NCBI RefSeq assembly: GCF_013393945.1
Contig: NZ_CP040297.1
Location: forward strand, 5,302,001-5,366,000
From: Nostoc sp. TCL26-01
GTDB lineage: Bacteria > Cyanobacteriota > Cyanobacteriia > Cyanobacteriales > Nostocaceae
Length of the DNA: 64,000 bases
Direction of reading: 5' to 3'
The translations under genes were made by a program, and so were the position numbers. This document shows, one piece after another, positions 33,607 to 41,189 of the stretch (within the stretch, counting starts at the first letter, position 1; each line of letters begins with the position of its first letter). The notes beneath the pieces were generated by a model. It made no database searches and was not told the origin of the DNA. It worked only from the letters and a program-made list of their open reading frames with translations.

Positions 33607-35208
33607 ATGGCTCTATCTAATTCTGTCATTCGCCGCTACACGCCACCTACTTGCACCCTAGAAGTACTAGCGCAAAACTCCCCATTATCCCGTTGGATGG
33701 GTAAACCCGTACTTAGGCAGCTCACCTTTGAGTTACGCTTTGATGATCCGCGATTACCAGAAGAACTCCGAGTGCCAATTCGGGGTGATAGGGATCAACT
33801 CGAAGCTTTGTGTGATGCTGTCACCAGTTACGTACAAGAACTTCTCCAACAGTCACCAGAAAGCTTTTGGTTAAATTTTTCCGGACTCCACGATTCCACA
33901 AAAGTATCAAACGAAGAATTAACAGACTTTCATCAAGCTGCACTTTTATCTCCTACAGCAAATTCTTTTACATCCCCAATTTCAGGGACAAAAATCTACT
34001 TAGAACCCAGCAGTTATTTAACTCATAATCTATTTCTTGGTTCCTTAGCCAACCAAACATCTGGTGATGTCATTCAACTGAGTCTATTACAATTGTTCGA
34101 TTTAGCCACGGCTTTAGATGAGTACTCAACTGATGTCATGGCTTTACCATCTCTCACCAGCAATAATTCTGTCGTCAAATTCCCTACTTGGGCCCCGATC
34201 GCAGCTGTATTAGTATTGGCTTTAGGCTTCACACCTTTGACTTGGCAATATGCTAACAATATTCGCCAAAAGCAAGAACAAACAGCCAAAACTACGGATA
34301 CCAACAAAGAACAAATTGCTCTCCAACCAGCACCTGCACCTAACTTTCCTACACCCCAAGCCGAACTCACCCCTTCTAATAATCTCTCATCTCTACCTTT
34401 AGACCCTACCCCACCACCACCTCCCAGTACTGGTTTACCTACCATCCCCCTCACATCACCCAACACCAGTATTAATACCCAATCCCCCACAATAGCTAAT
34501 TCGGCTCTAGCACCAAATTCTCTCAACTCAAAACAGATATCCAATTCACCGCAAACAAAAATTCCTGCCCTTTCCAACAATCCACAAATCACCATCCCAG
34601 GTCAGCAAATTGCAATTCAACCTAATTCCCGTGGTACAATAGCCACCAGCGAAATACCAATTAAGCGGAATTTACCCCCCAGATTATCTACCAGCATCGG
34701 TAACACATCTGTTCCACCAGCACCTCCTCGACTAGCGACTTTACCTAGTGGCATTCGTAGCAATCCAATTCCTCAAACCTACTCGCCAGTAACGTCACAA
34801 CAAGTTCGAGGACAAGTTAATTCTTCCTCAGAAGTGGCTGATAATAATTCATTAATCGAAAGATTGCGGAATGAACCTAAAACTACTACTAATGAAGTTG
34901 CCACAAGTAGCACCGGAACACTATTTGATACACCACAGGTAGCAGAAGCTAGAGCATTTTTCCAAAAGCGCTGGCGACCACCTACCGGATTCGCCCAAAC
35001 CCTAGAATATAGCGTCATGCTAGGTGTTGATGGTTCTATTGAAAGAATTTTACCTTTAGGAAAAGCCGCTAGAGATTACGTTGATATTGCTGGTATGCCT
35101 GGCATTGGTGAACCCTTTGTTTCTGCCAATCGCTCTGGACAAGTTGTCCGCATTCGGATTTTGCTAAGTCCAGATGGTAAGGTACAGACTTTTCCAGAGT
35201 CTGAGTAA
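33607..35208 (+). CDS. DUF4335 protein with TM helix and proline-rich linker
   Basis: A 533-residue protein. Residues 1-~190 form the DUF4335 region (VIRRYTPPTCTLEVLAQNSP, LTFELRFDDPRLPEELRVPI). One membrane helix lies near 200 (WAPIAAVLVLALGFTPLTW), followed by a ~200-residue Pro/Ser/Asn/Thr-rich linker and a C-terminal domain (ARAFFQKRWRPPTGFAQTLEYSVMLG...RIRILLSP) that recalls TonB-type C-terminal folds. This suggests a periplasm-spanning protein anchored in the plasma membrane. It is co-transcribed with the DUF3038 gene. Confidence 0.8.
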   Translation: MALSNSVIRRYTPPTCTLEVLAQNSPLSRWMGKPVLRQLTFELRFDDPRLPEELRVPIRGDRDQLEALCDAVTSYVQELLQQSPESFWLNFSGLHDSTKVSNEELTDFHQAALLSPTANSFTSPISGTKIYLEPSSYLTHNLFLGSLANQTSGDVIQLSLLQLFDLATALDEYSTDVMALPSLTSNNSVVKFPTWAPIAAVLVLALGFTPLTWQYANNIRQKQEQTAKTTDTNKEQIALQPAPAPNFPTPQAELTPSNNLSSLPLDPTPPPPPSTGLPTIPLTSPNTSINTQSPTIANSALAPNSLNSKQISNSPQTKIPALSNNPQITIPGQQIAIQPNSRGTIATSEIPIKRNLPPRLSTSIGNTSVPPAPPRLATLPSGIRSNPIPQTYSPVTSQQVRGQVNSSSEVADNNSLIERLRNEPKTTTNEVATSSTGTLFDTPQVAEARAFFQKRWRPPTGFAQTLEYSVMLGVDGSIERILPLGKAARDYVDIAGMPGIGEPFVSANRSGQVVRIRILLSPDGKVQTFPESE

Positions 35209-35217
35209 ATATGTAGA

Positions 35218-35244
35218 GTAGAGACGTTGTCTGCAACGTCTCTG
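35218..35244. repeat. GTAGAGACGTTG palindrome, copy 2
   Basis: GTAGAGACGTTG pairs with CAACGTCTCTGC; it lies 9 bp after the DUF4335 stop, the same position relative to a stop codon as copy 1. Confidence 0.7.
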
Positions 35245-35472
35245 CTAAATTGATCAGTGGTCATTACCAATTAATTACTCATGATAAATTATTCATTCAT
35301 GATTGATGACAATCGGATAACTGGTACAATAATTGTGTCGGTTTTTACGCATTTTTCTTGCTGATAACTAACTTTTTTGAGTCCGGTTAATTAACTGGTT
35401 ATACCAGTAATCCTAGTAATTCCAACAATTAATACAATCACTACTAAATCATCCGAATTAAAGGTAGGAAAT

Positions 35473-35757
35473 ATGCAGAATATTAGCCCTCAAAAAGATA
35501 GTGCAGCTTGGGTTATTCAAACATGGGCTGCTTTTATACTTTCAATTTCTATGACCAGTTTCGGAATTGTTAATTTACCTGTAAATAATTGGGTAAAAGG
35601 TTTTATGGGTATGGGGTTAGCTTTCTCTGTAGGGTCAACTTTTACTTTAGCTAAAACCACCAGAGATTTACATGAAGCTAGAAGATTATCTGCCCGCATT
35701 GATGAAGCTAAAGTCGAAAAATTGTTGTCACAGCATGATAATTTAAATTTTAAATAA
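35473..35757 (+). CDS. YiaA/YiaB-type two-helix membrane protein
   Basis: A 94-residue protein with two membrane helices (AAWVIQTWAAFILSISMTSF and VKGFMGMGLAFSVGSTFTLA) in the arrangement of the yiaA/B family, followed by a charged tail TTRDLHEARRLSARIDEAKV. A ribosome site AAAGGTAGG precedes the ATG. The function of the family is unknown. Monocistronic. Confidence 0.78.
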   Translation: MQNISPQKDSAAWVIQTWAAFILSISMTSFGIVNLPVNNWVKGFMGMGLAFSVGSTFTLAKTTRDLHEARRLSARIDEAKVEKLLSQHDNLNFK

Positions 35758-35829
35758 ATTTCGCTGATGTCAACAATTGTACAAGTAAGTCGGTGTAAAT
35801 AATTTTCGTTGAGATAAGGCAATACCCAA

Positions 35830-35944
35830 ATTTCTCACAAAATTTCTAAAACCGCAGTCCAGAGGCTGTAGGGGCGGGTTAACGAGATATTCGTGAATGA
35901 TTGAAGCATATTTGTGAACCCGCCCCTACCATTTTGTGAGAAAT
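35830..35944. mobile_element. 115-bp MITE-like element with 14-bp perfect ends
   Basis: Terminal repeats ATTTCTCACAAAAT and ATTTTGTGAGAAAT enclose a second, inner pair (GTAGGGGCGGGTT / AACCCGCCCCTAC). No coding capacity. A diverged relative lies at 23057-23150. Confidence 0.75.
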
Positions 35945-35981
35945 GCAGGAATAGACAATATACAGGGTGGAATAGACAAAA

Positions 35982-36314
35982 ATGACCGATACTAGCCAGC
36001 CATCACATCTACCAAAAACAGTACAATTGGCAATTTCTAGATGTGTGCGAGTCTGCCAAAACCGAACTTGTAAAAAGCAAGGTGCAAAAGAAGTTTTATC
36101 GGCTTTTATCGCTTTACCAGTTGCCGATGTCACAGTCAGCGCTAGCAGTTGTCTAGGACAATGTGGTAACGGGCCAATGGTGCTAATTTTGCCAGATATG
36201 GTTTGGTATGGCGGCGTTCTACCCCAAGAAGTACCTCTAGTGATAGAACAACACCTAATAAATGGTCAAAGGGTTCAGCAGATGCTTTATTATCGATTTC
36301 ATCCCCAGGGATAA
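35982..36314 (+). CDS. Thioredoxin-like [2Fe-2S] ferredoxin
   Basis: A 110-residue protein with the cysteine pattern of thioredoxin-like [2Fe-2S] proteins: CVRVCQNRTCKKQGA in the first half and SSCLGQCGNGPMVLI in the second, followed by DMVWYGGVLPQEV. Such domains also occur in NuoE/HoxE-type subunits, so an electron-transfer role is likely. No partner gene is adjacent. The next gene starts 33 bp later and may be co-transcribed. Confidence 0.85.
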   Translation: MTDTSQPSHLPKTVQLAISRCVRVCQNRTCKKQGAKEVLSAFIALPVADVTVSASSCLGQCGNGPMVLILPDMVWYGGVLPQEVPLVIEQHLINGQRVQQMLYYRFHPQG

Positions 36315-36346
36315 AGGCACTATCTTTGACTAAAGCGAGGCATCTG

Positions 36347-37237
36347 ATGAACGTTCAGGAGTTGCGTCAATCCTTAAAAATGCAATGGCTGAGTTACTAC
36401 GAACAGAACCGCCTTTGGCTCGACAAAATGCGAGTTTGGGCTACTTATGATGGTCTACGGCGGCCTTCATCTGGATTTATTTTGGCAACTTTGTCGGTTT
36501 TAGAGCCACAGTTTGAGGAGTTACTTGCTTTTATCTTAGAACTAAATAACGATCCAGATGAAATCATTAACGCATTGGGTTTGAATTTTAATCCTGATGT
36601 TGAGTTAGGTTTAAGAGCATCAGACTTAAATCGAGAAGAACCATCTGTCAGTGAAGTTTTAGCATTTGCTGCGTTTGCCGATAAGGATGCTTTCTCGTCT
36701 CCTGTGAACACACAACATCCTGTCTTGTCTCTGGTAGAACAACCCGTGTCATCATTCTCAGATCATGAGGATGTGATTCACCTAGATGAACCTGTAGCAG
36801 TGATCAGTTCGAGAACGGCAAACAGAATGATGGACTATACTCAGTCGGAGTTAGTCGCCGTTGCTGGTAGTGGTCATAGTATACATTCTCAAGGGATGGG
36901 ATATGCTTTGGGCGATCGCACTTCATTACGCACATTAGAACGAAATTCATCTTCAGAAGTTTCTCAGAAAGTTAAACCTCTACCATCAGTGAAACTTGTA
37001 TTAGCAACCGAAAAACAACACAATCATCAAGCAGTACGAGTGCTGGAAATTACAAATAAGGTTCCGGGAAGGCCAAAAACCTTGATCTCACCAACATTAG
37101 CTACAGAAATTACGCCAAAAGGAAAATATACCAATATACAAACACCAATACCTAGCACTAACGCCAGTAGTCTGGCTTCTTGGGTAGATGAATTTTGTCA
37201 AGGGACTAGATGGGGAGTAGGGAGTGATGAGTGCTGA
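36347..37237 (+). CDS. DUF5331-like cyanobacterial protein
   Basis: A 296-residue protein whose N-terminal ~100 residues (MNVQELRQSLKMQWLSYYEQNRLWL, RRPSSGFILATLSVLEPQ, ALGLNFNPDVEL) match my memory of the DUF5331 family of cyanobacteria. The remainder is low-complexity and variable up to WVDEFCQG. I chose ATG 36347 rather than the longer open frame because upstream codons overlap the ferredoxin gene. The 3' end (GVGSDEC) runs into repeat DNA, so the stop codon may have been supplied by the repeat. Confidence 0.6.
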   Translation: MNVQELRQSLKMQWLSYYEQNRLWLDKMRVWATYDGLRRPSSGFILATLSVLEPQFEELLAFILELNNDPDEIINALGLNFNPDVELGLRASDLNREEPSVSEVLAFAAFADKDAFSSPVNTQHPVLSLVEQPVSSFSDHEDVIHLDEPVAVISSRTANRMMDYTQSELVAVAGSGHSIHSQGMGYALGDRTSLRTLERNSSSEVSQKVKPLPSVKLVLATEKQHNHQAVRVLEITNKVPGRPKTLISPTLATEITPKGKYTNIQTPIPSTNASSLASWVDEFCQGTRWGVGSDEC

Positions 37238-37242
37238 GTGGT

Positions 37243-37314
37243 CATTAGCATTTCTTCTTCTCTCCCGCACCCCTAACAAATCAGTTACCAGTTAATAAAC
37301 GTTCACTGTTTACT
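37243..37314 (+). repeat. Dispersed block, copy 2
   Basis: CATTTCTTCTTCTCTCCCGC ... CAAATCAGTTACCAGTTAAT ... GTTCACTGTTTACTG; matches 60314-60400 directly and 21248-21330 inverted. Confidence 0.65.
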
Positions 37315-37386
37315 GTATAGATTAGTAAATGTATGTTTAACACCGGACTAATTCGGGCTTAGTTTTTCAAAGCCAAGGGTTGGGAA

Positions 37387-38868
37387 ATGTTTACTTCGTC
37401 AGAAACGCCGATTATCGGCACAATTTTACTCGTAGCTTGCGCTATTTTGGGTTGGGGATTTTATCGCGCCAGACCTTTTGGTAAACTGGGAATCCTAGCC
37501 TGGTTGCAGTCGTTGGTGTTGATGGCTCCTTGGCTGTTGTTCTTTGGTTTATTTGCGGCAGGAATTTACATCAATATAGTTGGTATATTGTTCTTGGTTG
37601 TGGGTTCGGCTGGATTGTACATCTATTTAGGCAGACAATTGCGCTCGGCTGGACAAGATGCGATTCTCAAGCAACGGGCAACGGAAAGACTAGCGACTGA
37701 ATCTGCATCACCAACAGAAGATGTTCCTCCGTCAGCAGGAGTGGTGATAGAAATACTGCCCATTCCAGAAGAAGATTTGCAGATCATTAGAAGCATTTTT
37801 GGCATTGATACGTTTTTTGCCACAGAAACGATCGCCTATCAAGAAGGTGCTATTTTCAAAGGTAATCTGCGGGGAGAACCCCAGGAAGTTCACAACCGTC
37901 TCAGCCAAAGTTTACAGGAAAAACTAGGTGAGAAATATCGCCTATTTTTAGTTGATAGTACTGATGGCAAACCTGTGGTTATTGTGCTACCAAGCACGAA
38001 TGATCCACGCTCCATCACATTATCGCAAAAAGTCTTCGCTGGGATTTTGGCGATCGCTACTATTGCCACCAGCTTAGAAACAGCAGGGTTACTGTTGAAT
38101 TTTGATTTATTCGCTCATCCAGAACGGTGGGGAGATGCTTTACCTATAGGTGCTGGCATATTCACCATTTTAGTGGCTCACGAAATCGGGCATTGGTTTT
38201 TAGCTCGTCGTCATCAAGTTCGTCTGAGCTGGCCTTTCTTTTTGCCGGCAGTGCAGATTGGCTCTTTTGGTACAATTACCCGCTTTGAGTCTTTGTTACC
38301 CAATCGCACAGTCTTATTTGATGTTGCAGTAGCAGGGCCTGTAGCTGGGGGAATTGTGGCTTTGTTAATGCTGATTGTCGGTTTATTGCTGTCCCACCCA
38401 GGCAGTTTATTTCAGCTACCCAATGAGTTTTTCCAAGGTTCAATTTTGGTGGGTAGTCTAGCACGAGTTGTCCTGGGTTCAGCCTTGCAGTCGCCTTTAG
38501 TCAGCGTTCATCCTTTGGTGGTGATTGGTTGGCTAGGGTTGGTAATCACAGCTTTAAACCTAATGCCAGCCGGACAACTGGATGGGGGAAGGATTGTGCA
38601 AGCAATTTATGGACGCAAAACCGCCGGACGGGCAACCTTTGCAACTTTAATTCTCCTGGCTGTGGTAGCCTTGGGTAATTCTCTAGCGATGTATTGGGCG
38701 ATCGTGATTTTATTTTTACAACGGGACTTGGAACGTCCCAGTTTAAATGAAGTCAGCGAACCAGATGATGCTAGAGCTGCTTTGGGGCTATTGGTTCTAT
38801 TCTTGATGATTGCGACCCTTTTACCACTGACTCCTGGCTTGGCCGGAAGATTGGGTATTGGGGGTTAG
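37387..38868 (+). CDS. Site-2 protease-like membrane metalloprotease (M50)
   Basis: A 493-residue multi-spanning protein. The zinc site is VAHEIGHWFLARRH (HExxH), with the second ligand motif NLMPAGQLDGGR (LDG). The FFLPAVQIGSFGTITRFESLLPNR stretch and the long soluble N-terminal insert place it near the EGY1-like S2P group of cyanobacteria and chloroplasts. S2P proteases cut within membranes, for example anti-sigma factors. About eight helices are apparent. Its substrate is unknown and no sigma-factor gene is adjacent. Confidence 0.9.
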   Translation: MFTSSETPIIGTILLVACAILGWGFYRARPFGKLGILAWLQSLVLMAPWLLFFGLFAAGIYINIVGILFLVVGSAGLYIYLGRQLRSAGQDAILKQRATERLATESASPTEDVPPSAGVVIEILPIPEEDLQIIRSIFGIDTFFATETIAYQEGAIFKGNLRGEPQEVHNRLSQSLQEKLGEKYRLFLVDSTDGKPVVIVLPSTNDPRSITLSQKVFAGILAIATIATSLETAGLLLNFDLFAHPERWGDALPIGAGIFTILVAHEIGHWFLARRHQVRLSWPFFLPAVQIGSFGTITRFESLLPNRTVLFDVAVAGPVAGGIVALLMLIVGLLLSHPGSLFQLPNEFFQGSILVGSLARVVLGSALQSPLVSVHPLVVIGWLGLVITALNLMPAGQLDGGRIVQAIYGRKTAGRATFATLILLAVVALGNSLAMYWAIVILFLQRDLERPSLNEVSEPDDARAALGLLVLFLMIATLLPLTPGLAGRLGIGG

Positions 38869-38883
38869 AAAAAAGCTAGACTG

Positions 38884-39136
38884 AGGACTTACGCACTCAA
38901 CCAATAAACCCTTTTGAGGGTGGTCAATAGTCAATGGTCAATAGTCAAGGGGAGCCAGCCGCTTGCGGGGGTTTCGCCCGTTGTGTGGACTGGCGTTCAA
39001 AATCAAGTTTTTTTGGACTGTTGACCCTTACGGGTGACGCTGCTTTGTCGCTAACGATAGTTGCTTTGGGACACACTATCTCACTATTGACTATTGACAA
39101 AAAAGCCAGCAAATTTAGTGACACTGCGTAAGTCCT
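38884..39136. mobile_element. 253-bp MITE-like element with AGGACTTACGCA ends
   Basis: AGGACTTACGCA at the left and TGCGTAAGTCCT at the right form 12-bp perfect terminal repeats. Inside it holds TGACTAT heptamers and the GGGGAGCCAG...GACTGGCG module (38949-38995) shared with 3234-3284. No gene is recognised in it. Confidence 0.65.
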
Positions 39137-39140
39137 AACT

Positions 39141-39303
39141 CCTATTGCCCTCTTACCTTCTTCCCTATTGCCTATTGCCCTCTTACCTTCTTCCCTATTG
39201 CCTATTGCCCTCTTACCTTCTTCCCTATTGCCTATTGCCCTCTTACCTTCTTCCCTATTGCCTATTGCCTATTGCCTATTGCCTATTGCCTATTGCCTAT
39301 TCC
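39141..39303. repeat. 30-bp tandem repeat grading into CCTATTG heptamers
   Basis: Four identical 30-bp units, each starting CCTATTGCCCTCTTACCTTC, at 39141, 39171, 39201 and 39231, then about six CCTATTG heptamers. There are no spacers between units, so it is not a CRISPR array. From 39304 to 39512 no further gene is seen. Confidence 0.9.
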
Positions 39304-39512
39304 CTGACTACGCAAATCAGTTTAGTAATCAAAGCGAATTCCTATATTTCCGTTAAGTAATAGTGCAAAATGCAGAAAACTTTAGCACAATGAAGTTAGA
39401 AGTTTTTCCTCCAGTTTTGCTTACTGACGACCTCGCAAATCGTCTTAGTTGTGGTGTGGGTAGTTAATTCACAAATAGACTGGCTTACCTACAAACATTG
39501 AGAGGTAATAAT

Positions 39513-40061
39513 ATGGACGCTAACAAGCTCCTAGATTTATATGCGGCGGGAGAACGAAAATTTGACCGAGTAAATCTGCATCAAGCTAATCTTTGTGGAA
39601 CAGATTTACGTGGGGCGAATTTTGCCGAAGCTGATTTAAGTGGAGCTAACCTTAGTCACGCTAATTTGAGTGGCTGTAATTTCAGTCGTGCCAATTTAAC
39701 TGATGTAGATTTAAGTGGAGCTAACTTGAGTAGAGCTAACTTAAGTGAAGTCAACTTGATTGGTGCAGATTTAATTAGAGCTAACCTCGAAGAAAGCAAC
39801 CTCAGTCGCGCAGATTTACGCACAGCAAATTTGATTTTGGCTAGCTTAGTCTATGCCAACCTGAGCGAAGCAGAAATGAGTGGAGCCGATTTAAGCGGTG
39901 CTAGCCTCAAGCAAGCAAATCTCATTGGTAGCAACGTGATGGAGGCAGAACTTGGTGGTGCAGATTTTACAGGTTCTGTGATTACAGAACAAGAAATCAC
40001 CGGTAGAGTTTTGCGTCTTGGCATATCTCACAGATGGATAACTTGGGCTGGCTGTCACTGA
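39513..40061 (+). CDS. Pentapeptide repeat protein
   Basis: A 182-residue protein built of A(D/N)Lxx pentapeptides from about residue 20 to 150 (for example TDLRGANFAEADLSG), predicting a right-handed quadrilateral beta helix. It starts MDANKLLDLYAAGERKFDRV, an N-terminal cap shared with the paralogue at 54803. The ATG 39513 has GAGAGG upstream; an in-frame TTG five codons before is less likely. No signal peptide. Functions of this class range from gyrase mimicry to scaffolding; none is shown here. Confidence 0.92.
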   Translation: MDANKLLDLYAAGERKFDRVNLHQANLCGTDLRGANFAEADLSGANLSHANLSGCNFSRANLTDVDLSGANLSRANLSEVNLIGADLIRANLEESNLSRADLRTANLILASLVYANLSEAEMSGADLSGASLKQANLIGSNVMEAELGGADFTGSVITEQEITGRVLRLGISHRWITWAGCH

Positions 40062-40120
40062 TGAATTCAAGATACCCTAGAGTCACAGCCGCAGTTGTGA
40101 CTCTTAAATTTGGCAGTGGA

Positions 40121-40471
40121 CTAGTAAACCAAGGGAGTTACACCACGCATCTGACGTAAAGAATTAATACAAGCGGGACAGTCGCAACCAAACAAATTAA
40201 TTGCCATATCGCTTTCCGCATCGTTAAACTCCAACATAGGAGCATCCTCTTGGGAAAACTCTACTTCCTGCTGATATTGAGGAATTTGCGCCAAAACAGA
40301 AGCTCTAGCACAGACTAAACCCACTTTATGTTTATTTTTAATGCAAGATAACTTGTCTGTAGTTGTGGCTGTTGGCTCAATTGCGTTTGCTTGATTTACC
40401 ATAACTGTTGTAGACAGAACGGAAGCAATCAAAACAGGGCTACAAAGTAAACTAAAGATAAATTTATTCAT
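40121..40471 (-). CDS. Small secreted cysteine-containing protein
   Basis: A 116-residue protein with a signal peptide (MNKFIFSLLCSPVLIASVLS, cleavage likely after ANA) and a short mature part with LSCIKNKHKVGLVCAR and a final FGCDCPACINSLRQM. Four to five cysteines suggest disulfides or metal binding outside the cytoplasm. I chose ATG 40471 because it starts the signal peptide; the frame is open 22 codons further. No family recognised. Confidence 0.7.
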   Translation of the reverse strand: MNKFIFSLLCSPVLIASVLSTTVMVNQANAIEPTATTTDKLSCIKNKHKVGLVCARASVLAQIPQYQQEVEFSQEDAPMLEFNDAESDMAINLFGCDCPACINSLRQMRGVTPLVY

Positions 40472-40763
40472 GGGTTTCCCTAGAAAATAATCCTGACATA
40501 TCAGAATACTTCGATTAAATCTTACAGCTAGCGTCATTGTCCATCAGGAGGTTGTATTTTGCATGAAGAAGTGAGAAATCCTCGTAGAGACGTAGCTAGG
40601 TCACTCTAATTACCCAAGGACTAGAACTATCTTGTCAGTGTTCCTTTTTTCCATACCCAATTCTCAATTCATCATAGCTATTTGGTCATCTGGTAGAGTA
40701 TTGCGTTAAAATAAGCGATCGCAAACTTAGTAAGTAATACCCGGATATTTCCCGGAGGTGTGA

Positions 40764-41063
40764 TTGTCCAAGTTTATTTTAAAAATTCTCTGGTTAGACG
40801 AAAACGTTGCTCTGGCCGTTGATCAAGTTGTAGGCAAAGGTACAAGTCCTCTGACTAAGTACTTCTTCTGGCCTAGAAATGATGCGTGGGAAGAACTCAA
40901 GAAAGAACTCGAATCCAAACACTGGATTAGCGATCTAGATCGTGTAGAGTTACTCAATAAGGCAACAGAAGTCATTAACTACTGGCAAGAGGAAGGCAGA
41001 AACCGGCCGATGGCAGAAGCACAGTTAAAATTTCCCGAAGTTACCTTCACAGGTAGCGCTTGA
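40764..41063 (+). CDS. ycf65: Ribosomal protein PSRP-3 / Ycf65
   Basis: A 99-residue small-subunit ribosomal protein specific to cyanobacteria and plastids (ILKILWLDENVALAVDQVVG, TKYFFWPRNDAWEELK, YWQEEGRN). It fills a position on the 30S subunit not occupied in E. coli. The start is TTG 40764, decided by the strong GGAGGTG ribosome site seven bases upstream. Monocistronic, with a HIP1 site upstream. Confidence 0.93.
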   Translation: MSKFILKILWLDENVALAVDQVVGKGTSPLTKYFFWPRNDAWEELKKELESKHWISDLDRVELLNKATEVINYWQEEGRNRPMAEAQLKFPEVTFTGSA

Positions 41064-41189
41064 TTTAATACAACTAGTATTGCTACGTCAAAGTCAAGTA
41101 ATAAGAAAAATCAAGGGTTTTAACAAGGGATGTAGGGATGTAAGGGTGTAAGTGAGTAAAAACCCTACACTCTTATTTCCCTTACACCC

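Noticed and set aside
34074..34595. 173-residue Gly/Val-rich minus-strand frame
   Set aside because: Antisense of the proline-rich linker of the DUF4335 gene; composition is explained by that.
39141..39303. Possible CRISPR array because of regular 30-bp units
   Set aside because: Units are contiguous with no spacers and grade into heptamers; no cas genes are in the window.
39145..39360. Open frames encoding Leu-Pro-Tyr-Cys repeats
   Set aside because: They arise from the 30-bp tandem repeat and CCTATTG heptamers, occur in more than one frame, and lack any ribosome site.
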